A stretch of 54,392 bases of DNA from NCBI GenBank assembly GCA_013822345.1, contig PNKH01000047.1, positions 1 through 54,392 on the forward strand, read 5' to 3'. Position 1 is the stretch's first letter. Every line of letters starts with the position of its first letter. Source of the stretch: Isosphaera sp. GTDB lineage: Bacteria > Planctomycetota > Planctomycetia > Gemmatales > Gemmataceae. The translations under genes and the position numbers were made by a program. The notes under the pieces are model-generated. The model was not told where the DNA came from and searched no databases. It saw nothing but the letters and a program-made list of their open reading frames with translations. Shown piece by piece: positions 49,076 to 54,392 of this stretch.

Positions 49076-51343
49076 CTACCCCGCCCCGGTGCGCCCCTCC
49101 CGGGCGGCCCGCCCGGCCTTCGTCCGCCCGACCGCCCGGACGGCCACCCGCAGCAGGTCCGGCGGGCTGAACGGCTTCGGCAGGAACACCGCCCCGGGGA
49201 CCTCGTCCAGCCGGTGCGGGTCCGGGGCGTACCCGGAGATGAACACCACCCCGATGTCCGGCCGGGCGGCCCGCACCTTCGCGGCCAGCTCCCGCCCGTC
49301 CAGCCCGGGCATCACCAGGTCGGTCACCAGCAGGTCGAACTCGCCGTCGGGGCCGAGGTGCCGCAGCGCCGCCTCCGCCCGGTCCGCCTCGACCACCGCG
49401 TACCCCTGCCCCTGGAGCGTCAGCCGGGCGACGTTCCGGATCCGCTCCTCGTCCTCGACCAGCAGCACCCGCCGCCCGGCCCCGGTCGCCGCGTCCGCCG
49501 CCGGCGCCCGGGTGACCGCCGACGGGGCCTGGGCCGCGTCGCACCACGGCAGCCGGATCCGGAACGTCGTCCCGACCCCGACCGCCGAGTCGACCTCCAC
49601 CCGCCCCCCGGCCTGGTCCACGATCCCGTACACCGTCGCCAGCCCCAGCCCGGTCCCCTTGCCGATGTCCTTGGTGGTGAAGAACGGCTCGAAGATCCGG
49701 GCCTTCACCTCGTCCGTCATCCCGCACCCGGTGTCCGCGAGGGTCAGCACCGCGGCCGGCTCCGGGCCGTCCGCCCGGGCGGTCCCGATGGTCAGCGTCC
49801 CGCCCCCGGGCATCGCGTCCTTGGCGTTCACCGCCAGGTTCATCACCACCTGCTCCAGGTGCCCCTTGTCCGCCCGCACCCGGACCGGCAGCGGCGCGAA
49901 CTCCGTCTTCACCGTGATCGTCTCCCCGAGCAGCCGGCGCAACAGCCCGGCCAGCCCGGACACCGTCTCGGTCAGGTCGATCACCTCCGGCCGGCTCGGC
50001 TGCTTCCGGCTGAACGTCAGGAGCTGGCGGGTCAGCGACGCGGCCCGGTCGGCGGCGTCCCGGATGTCGTCGACCAGCTCCCCGAGCCCGTCGTCCCCGG
50101 GCGGGAGCTGCTGGATCAGGTGGACGTTGCACGAGATGATGGTGAGGAGGTTGTTGAAGTCGTGGGCGACCCCGCCGGCCAGCCGGCCGATCGCCTCCAT
50201 CTTCTGGGCCTGGCGGAACTGGGCCTCGAGCTGCTTCCGGTCGGTCACGTCCTGGTACACCCCGAGCACCCCGACCACCTTCCCGGACTCGTCCCGGGAC
50301 GGCACCCGGCTGGTCAGCAGGATCGCCTTGCCGCCGTCCGGCCGGGTCAGCGCCTCCTCGACGTTCAGGAGCGCCGTCCCGGTCTCGATCACCTGGCGGT
50401 CGCTCGCCCGGTGGCCATCGGCCTCCTCGGGGGCGACCAGGTTGTCGTCCGTCTGCCCGACCACCTCCCCGGGGGCGGCCAGCCCGCGGTCCCGGGCGAA
50501 CTGGTCGTTGCACCCCAGGTAGATCGACGCCCGGTCCTTCCAGAACACCCCGCACGGGATGTGGGCGAGCAGGCTCCGGAGCAGGGCCTCGCGCTCCCGC
50601 AGCGTCTCCTCCGCCCGCCGCCCGCCGGTCGTCTTGGTCGCCACCGCCAGCCGCACCACCCGCCCGCCGACGACCACTCGGGACACCACCACCTCGGCCC
50701 CGAGCAGGGCCCCGGACGCGGCCCGGTGCCGCCACGCCACCGGCTCCCCGGGCGGGCCGGCGAGCCGGTCCGCGTCCTCCGCCGGGCTCACGTCCCGGAC
50801 CGTCATCCGGAGGAGTTTGGCCCGGGTGTACCCGTACCCGCGGACGACCGCGTCGTTCACCGCCAGGAACCAGAGCGTCTCCTCGTCGAACACCCACACC
50901 GGGGCGGGGTGGACATCGAACAGCGCCCGGTACGGGTCGCCGCCGGGCAGCCCCGGGCCGGGCGGGTCCTTCCCGTCCGGCAGCGGGGACGCCATCACCG
51001 CCGACTCGGTCTGGTCGGTCGGCGGCGCGGGCCGGGCCGCGACCGGGGGGCTCGCGACCGGGACCGGCACTGGCCCGGACGGGGCGGGCCGGAGGTTGCG
51101 AGCCAGGCCGACCGCCGCGACGCACCACGCCGCGGCGGCGGCGGCGGCGACGGCCCATGCGGCGGCCGACCGGTCGGCGGGGGCGGCCGCGTGGGCGACC
51201 CCGAGGACGGCGACCACGGCGGCGAGGGGGTAGGCGGCCGGGCGGAGGGGCGGGTGCCGGCGGCCGTTCGCCCACAGCAGGGCGGGGACGGCGACGCACC
51301 CGAACCAGGCGAAGGCGGCGAGCGGGGCGGGGGGGCCGGGCAT
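49076..51343 (-). CDS. PAS-containing hybrid histidine kinase with C-terminal REC domain
   Basis: 755 residues from the ATG at 51343 (a TTG at 51388 would add 15). Three hydrophobic segments in residues 1-90 give a membrane anchor. Then two PAS domains (DPYRALFDVHPAPVWVFDEE; LLRSLLAHIPCGVFWKDRAS with a VYQDVTDRKQLE end), a HisKA domain with H394 in GGVAHDFNNLL, an HATPase domain with GTGLGLATVYGIVDQAGG, and a REC domain with D675 in LLVTDLVMPG and FLPKPFSPPDL. A typical intramolecular phosphorelay kinase. Signal unknown. A sigma-28-like site upstream suggests it may be made with the flagellum. Confidence 0.94.
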   Translation of the reverse strand: MPGPPAPLAAFAWFGCVAVPALLWANGRRHPPLRPAAYPLAAVVAVLGVAHAAAPADRSAAAWAVAAAAAAAWCVAAVGLARNLRPAPSGPVPVPVASPPVAARPAPPTDQTESAVMASPLPDGKDPPGPGLPGGDPYRALFDVHPAPVWVFDEETLWFLAVNDAVVRGYGYTRAKLLRMTVRDVSPAEDADRLAGPPGEPVAWRHRAASGALLGAEVVVSRVVVGGRVVRLAVATKTTGGRRAEETLREREALLRSLLAHIPCGVFWKDRASIYLGCNDQFARDRGLAAPGEVVGQTDDNLVAPEEADGHRASDRQVIETGTALLNVEEALTRPDGGKAILLTSRVPSRDESGKVVGVLGVYQDVTDRKQLEAQFRQAQKMEAIGRLAGGVAHDFNNLLTIISCNVHLIQQLPPGDDGLGELVDDIRDAADRAASLTRQLLTFSRKQPSRPEVIDLTETVSGLAGLLRRLLGETITVKTEFAPLPVRVRADKGHLEQVVMNLAVNAKDAMPGGGTLTIGTARADGPEPAAVLTLADTGCGMTDEVKARIFEPFFTTKDIGKGTGLGLATVYGIVDQAGGRVEVDSAVGVGTTFRIRLPWCDAAQAPSAVTRAPAADAATGAGRRVLLVEDEERIRNVARLTLQGQGYAVVEADRAEAALRHLGPDGEFDLLVTDLVMPGLDGRELAAKVRAARPDIGVVFISGYAPDPHRLDEVPGAVFLPKPFSPPDLLRVAVRAVGRTKAGRAAREGRTGAG

Positions 51344-51377
51344 GCGGGCACTCGGCGGGGGCGGTCGGGGTGGTGGA

Positions 51378-51404
51378 TTATCGTTCAACCCCGGGCGGAT
51401 TTTC
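51378..51404 (-). promoter_or_regulatory. Candidate sigma-28-type promoter of the histidine kinase gene
   Basis: On the minus strand GAAAATCC, 11 nt, AACGATAA, 34 nt before the ATG. Same spacing as the fliC and flgB sites, weaker -35. It could equally be read by the main sigma factor. Confidence 0.3.
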
Positions 51405-51510
51405 CCCGGGTCCCGGTGTCCGGGGAGCGGCCGGGTTTACCCCTCGCCCCCGACAGGAGGAAGGGCGTCCGGAGCTGACCGGGGGCGTGGACCTCGCCGG
51501 CCGCCCGCGG

Positions 51511-51585
51511 ACGTGGCTTCCCCCTCACCCGGCCGGTCGCTCCGCTCCCGACCGCCCTCGCCCCCCGTCGGGGGCGAGGGGAAGA
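51511..51585. repeat. Family A relative
   Basis: ACGTGGCTTCCCCCTCACCC matches the family A left end; a CCCTCGCCCCC/GGGGGCGAGGG hairpin (51555-51580) replaces the usual CTCTCCCC one. The 336-nt gap 51344-51679 otherwise holds the histidine-kinase promoter candidate and a second CCCTCGCCCCC motif near 51442; no gene is evident. Confidence 0.6.
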
Positions 51586-51679
51586 CCCGGCCCCTCCGCG
51601 ACCGGAAATTCGCCCCCGCCCGGCGGCGGCGAGCTACACTTCACCCGGTCCGCTCCGCCCCGGACGCCGCGAGGCCCCG

Positions 51680-53866
51680 ATGTCCGTTTCCCCGGCCCAA
51701 CCCATCCGCACCGCCGACCCGGCCACCCCGGCCCCGTCCGAGGCCCTGCTCGCCCGGCTGAACCGGCTGGTCGAGCAGTGGGTGGTGCTGCCGGAGGAGT
51801 GGGACGAGCTGCCGGCCGCCGTCCGGGACGACATCCTCCGGCCGACCCGGGGCGAGGACTTCCTCGACAAGCTGGTCCGCAACCAGCTCCTGACCGAGTA
51901 CCAGGCGGACTCCGTCCGGGAGGGGTGCGAGGGGAGCCTCGTGCTCGGCCACTACCGGGTGCTGGACGTCCTCGGGCACGGCGGGATGGGGACCGTGTAC
52001 CGGGCCGAGCACCTCCACCTCCGCCGCCCGGTCGCGGTCAAGGTGATGACCCGGAGCGTGGAGACGAACTCGCGGCTCCTGCACCGGTTCTACGCCGAGG
52101 CCCGGGCGGTCGCGAAGCTGCAGCACCCGAACATCGTCGCCTGCACCGACGCCGGCCGGCACGCCCGGGCCGGGCTCCCGCCGCGCGACTACTACGTGAT
52201 GGAGCTGATCCCCGGGCAGGACCTCCACTCCCTGGTCGGGGACGGCGGGCCGCTCCCCCCGGGCCGGGTGTGCGACCTGTTCCGCCAGATCGCCGACGCC
52301 CTGGCCGAGGCCCACCGGCTCGGGCTCGTCCACCGGGACATCAAGCCGTCGAACATCATCGTCACCCCGGACTGGCAGGCCAAGCTCCTCGACTTCGGCC
52401 TGGCGCTGCAGCCGTCGGCCCGGATGACCGAGCCGGGGACGCTGCTCGGGACGGTCGGGTACATGGCCCCGGAGCAGGCCCGGGACTCGCAGGCGGTGGA
52501 CCACCGGGCGGACCTGTTCAGCCTCGGGGCGGCGATGTACTGGGCCCTGACCGGGCACGAGCCGTACCCGGAGACCGGGAACGTCCTGTCCGACCTGACC
52601 GCCCGGGTCACGTCCCCCCCGGTCGACGTCCGCCGGGTCCGCCCGGAGCTGCCGGAGGAGGTCGCGGCGCTCGTCTCCAAGCTCACCGACACCGACCCGG
52701 ACCGGCGGTACCAGTCGGCCCGGGCGGTGGCCGCGGCGCTCGCCGGGATGGGCCGGTGGGCGACCCGGGTCGAGGACGCCGGGGCGAAGGCCAAGCCGCG
52801 GGTGCTGGTCGCCGAGGACGACCCGCGGCTGCGGAAGCTGGTCACCAACCTGCTCCGGGACTGCGCCTGCACCGACGTGGGCGACGGCCAGGCGGCGTGG
52901 GCCGAGCTGGAGAAGGCCCCGTACGACCTGCTGGTCCTGGACGTGAACCTGCCGGTGCTGAGCGGGCCGGAGCTGCTCGCCAAGCTCCGGGCCGACGCCA
53001 GGCTGCGGGAGCGGACGAAGACGCTGGTGATGTCCGGGGAGCTGACCAGCGAGTCGTTCGGCGGGCTCCTGATGAGCGGGGCCGACGACTACCTGGCCAA
53101 GCCGTTCAACCCGCCGGAGTTCCAGGCCCGGGCCCGGGCCCTGCTCGGCCGGGCCGCCCCGGACGCCGCCGGGAAGGCGCAGCCGGTGGACCGGACCCCG
53201 CCCCCGACCCGGCGGGCGGAGAAGGCCGAGGTGCCGCCGGCCGCCCCGCTCGCCCTGACCGTGACCCGGTTCCTGGAGGAGATCGGGCAGGCCGCCCCCG
53301 GGTATCACCGGCGGGCCGGGCGGTACGTCAAGGCGCTGGCGGCGGCCGCCCCGGACCGCGGGGAGTACGCCCGGCTGAAGGACGCCGCGTACCTGGACAT
53401 GCTGGCCGGGGTGGCCGCCGTCCACGACGCCGGGATGCTGATCCTCCCGCCGGACATCCTGCTGAAGCCGGAGCGGCTCGGGCCGGAGGAGCAGGCGGTC
53501 CTCCGGCAGCACCCGGTGATCGGGGCCCAGGTGCTGGCCGACGTGGTCGGGCGGCTGCCGGGGGTGGTGCCGGCGCTGGGCGTCGCCGAGGAGGTGATCC
53601 GGAGCCACCACGAGCGGTGGGACGGGGCCGGGTACCCGGACGGGCTGACCGGGGACCGGATCCCGCTGGCCGCCCGGGTGGTCGCCCTGACCTCGGTGTA
53701 CGAGTCGCTCCGGACCCGCCGCCCGCACCGCCCGGCGTTCAACCGGAACCAGGCGTTCCGGCTCATCTCGGCCGAGGCCGTCGGGCAGTTCGACCCGACC
53801 CTGGTGGAGGCGTTCGTGGCCGCCGCCGCGGGGTTCGACGAGGTCTTCCAGGCGGGGGTGCGGTGA
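51680..53866 (+). CDS. Ser/Thr protein kinase - REC - HD-GYP fusion protein
   Basis: 728 residues, three signalling modules. (1) N-terminal planctomycete leader then Ser/Thr kinase (about 89-355): glycine loop G99-H-G-G-M-G104, K121 in VAVKVM, catalytic HRDIKPSN (218-225, D220), D238 in DFG, APEQ. (2) REC (about 371-485): LVAEDDPRLRK, acceptor D421 in VLDVNLPV, K474 in AKPFNPPEF. (3) HD-GYP-type domain (about 520-720): H582-D583, QHPVIGAQVL, and HHERWDGAGYPDGL (643-656). The HDIGK lysine is missing (HDAGML), but the metal ligands look intact. No membrane segment. It may join phosphorelay, kinase and cyclic-di-GMP outputs. The next gene overlaps by 4 nt (GTGA). Confidence 0.93.
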   Translation: MSVSPAQPIRTADPATPAPSEALLARLNRLVEQWVVLPEEWDELPAAVRDDILRPTRGEDFLDKLVRNQLLTEYQADSVREGCEGSLVLGHYRVLDVLGHGGMGTVYRAEHLHLRRPVAVKVMTRSVETNSRLLHRFYAEARAVAKLQHPNIVACTDAGRHARAGLPPRDYYVMELIPGQDLHSLVGDGGPLPPGRVCDLFRQIADALAEAHRLGLVHRDIKPSNIIVTPDWQAKLLDFGLALQPSARMTEPGTLLGTVGYMAPEQARDSQAVDHRADLFSLGAAMYWALTGHEPYPETGNVLSDLTARVTSPPVDVRRVRPELPEEVAALVSKLTDTDPDRRYQSARAVAAALAGMGRWATRVEDAGAKAKPRVLVAEDDPRLRKLVTNLLRDCACTDVGDGQAAWAELEKAPYDLLVLDVNLPVLSGPELLAKLRADARLRERTKTLVMSGELTSESFGGLLMSGADDYLAKPFNPPEFQARARALLGRAAPDAAGKAQPVDRTPPPTRRAEKAEVPPAAPLALTVTRFLEEIGQAAPGYHRRAGRYVKALAAAAPDRGEYARLKDAAYLDMLAGVAAVHDAGMLILPPDILLKPERLGPEEQAVLRQHPVIGAQVLADVVGRLPGVVPALGVAEEVIRSHHERWDGAGYPDGLTGDRIPLAARVVALTSVYESLRTRRPHRPAFNRNQAFRLISAEAVGQFDPTLVEAFVAAAAGFDEVFQAGVR

Positions 53867-54392
53867 CCCGCCGGACCGCCGCCGTCGTGTTCCCGTTCGA
53901 CCTGTTCGGCGGGGCCGGGACCGGGGCCGGGGCCCGGCTCCTGGGGGACGCCGTCCGCGAGATCCTCGACGACCTGGAGGAGGAGACGCGGCCGTGCCGG
54001 GCCGACGGCCTGCGCGGGGCGGTGGACGTGCGCGAGTTCGCGTTCGAGACGCCGGCCCAGGTCCGCGACTGGCGGGCGACCGGGCGGCGGTCGGCGCGGC
54101 GGGCGCGGAAGGCCGGCGACTTCCTCCTGTGGCTCGGCGGGAACCACCTGAGCGTGCTGCCGGCGCTGGAGGAACTCGGCCGGGACGCCCTGGTCGTCCA
54201 GTTCGACGCCCACCTCGACGTGTACGCCTTCCACGACACGACCGCCGCGCTGTCGCACGGCAACTTCCTGAGGCACTTCGACGCCCCGCGGCCCCGCCTG
54301 GTGAACGTCGGCCACCGCGACCTGTTCCTGACGCCGGCCGAGGTCGGCGAGACGTTCGAGGCGGTGTACCCGGCGGAGGACGTGGCGGCCGA
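53863..54392 (+). CDS. Arginase/agmatinase-fold protein (truncated by window end)
   Basis: First 176 residues from GTG 53863; the gene runs off the window. Ureohydrolase-fold markers are present in order: LWLGGNHLSVLPAL (family GGDHS/GGNHS), VVQFDAHLDVYAF (DAHxD, metal ligands) and LSHGNFLRH (family HGtpf), then LVNVGHRDLF. The first metal-binding Asp of GGDH is replaced by Asn, as in some UPF0489/arginase-like branches, so the substrate is uncertain. Coupled with the kinase fusion gene by a GTGA overlap, which hints at joint expression. Confidence 0.75.
   Translation, partial: MTRRTAAVVFPFDLFGGAGTGAGARLLGDAVREILDDLEEETRPCRADGLRGAVDVREFAFETPAQVRDWRATGRRSARRARKAGDFLLWLGGNHLSVLPALEELGRDALVVQFDAHLDVYAFHDTTAALSHGNFLRHFDAPRPRLVNVGHRDLFLTPAEVGETFEAVYPAEDVAA

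Noticed and set aside
1-54392. tRNA, rRNA, riboswitch or insertion sequence genes
   Set aside because: No cloverleaf, rRNA-like or transposase sequence was seen when reading both strands.

Overview
The window is about 54.4 kb of very GC-rich DNA (roughly 70%) from a member of the Planctomycetota, most likely the Gemmataceae. This is inferred from three things: the base composition, a serine/threonine kinase with the short 'gLLTxYQaxxv...G.Y.ll' leader typical of planctomycetes, and the abundance of long intergenic hairpin repeats. P- and L-ring genes (flgA, flgH, flgI) point to a cell with an outer membrane and peptidoglycan. There are no rRNA, tRNA, CRISPR or transposase genes.

Region by region: 1-5.6 kb holds an RND efflux pump and a divergently transcribed TPR-type membrane protein. 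From 5.7 to 26.4 kb, almost all on the + strand, lie the filament and rod/hook genes: flgM, fliC, fliD, fliS, flgF, flgG, flgA, flgH, flgI, flgJ, flgN, flgK, flgL, motA, motB, a TPR protein, a small unknown, fliK, flgD, flgE. One HEAT-repeat gene interrupts on the - strand. From 26.4 to 45.4 kb, all on the - strand, lie the switch, export and basal-body genes, read as flgB-flgC-fliE-fliF-fliG, fliH-fliI, fliJ-motE-like, fliO-fliP-fliQ-fliR, flhB, flhA, fliA (sigma-28), a small CxC protein, two lipoproteins, and fliL-fliM-fliN-fliO. The two arms converge between flgE and fliO. From 45.5 to 47.5 kb a second FliK-like gene is followed by an orphan FlhB C-terminal domain gene. From 47.7 to 54.4 kb is a signalling block: a REC-HDOD regulator, a PAS hybrid histidine kinase and a Ser/Thr kinase-REC-HD-GYP fusion, followed by a truncated arginase-fold gene.

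Together these genes encode nearly a whole flagellum: MS ring, switch, export gate and ATPase, rod, P/L rings, hook, junction, cap, filament, stator, sigma-28 and its anti-sigma factor. Several parts are atypical. MotB lacks the peptidoglycan-binding OmpA domain. FliM lacks the N-terminal CheY-binding motif, and no che gene is present. FlgD is a short form, FlgH has no proper lipobox, and there are two FliO-like and two FliK-like proteins. Five AT-rich sites resembling one sigma-28-type promoter (CAAnTTTC, 10-11 nt, TTCGATAA) precede flgM, fliC, motA, flgB and the histidine kinase.

Many gaps between transcription units hold a long inverted repeat from one of several families (A-J below). They include MITE-like elements of about 190 bp and hairpins with perfect 23-42 bp arms. 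They may act as bidirectional terminators or may be non-autonomous mobile repeats. These repeats and the kinase-REC-HD-GYP fusion are the least explained parts of the window.
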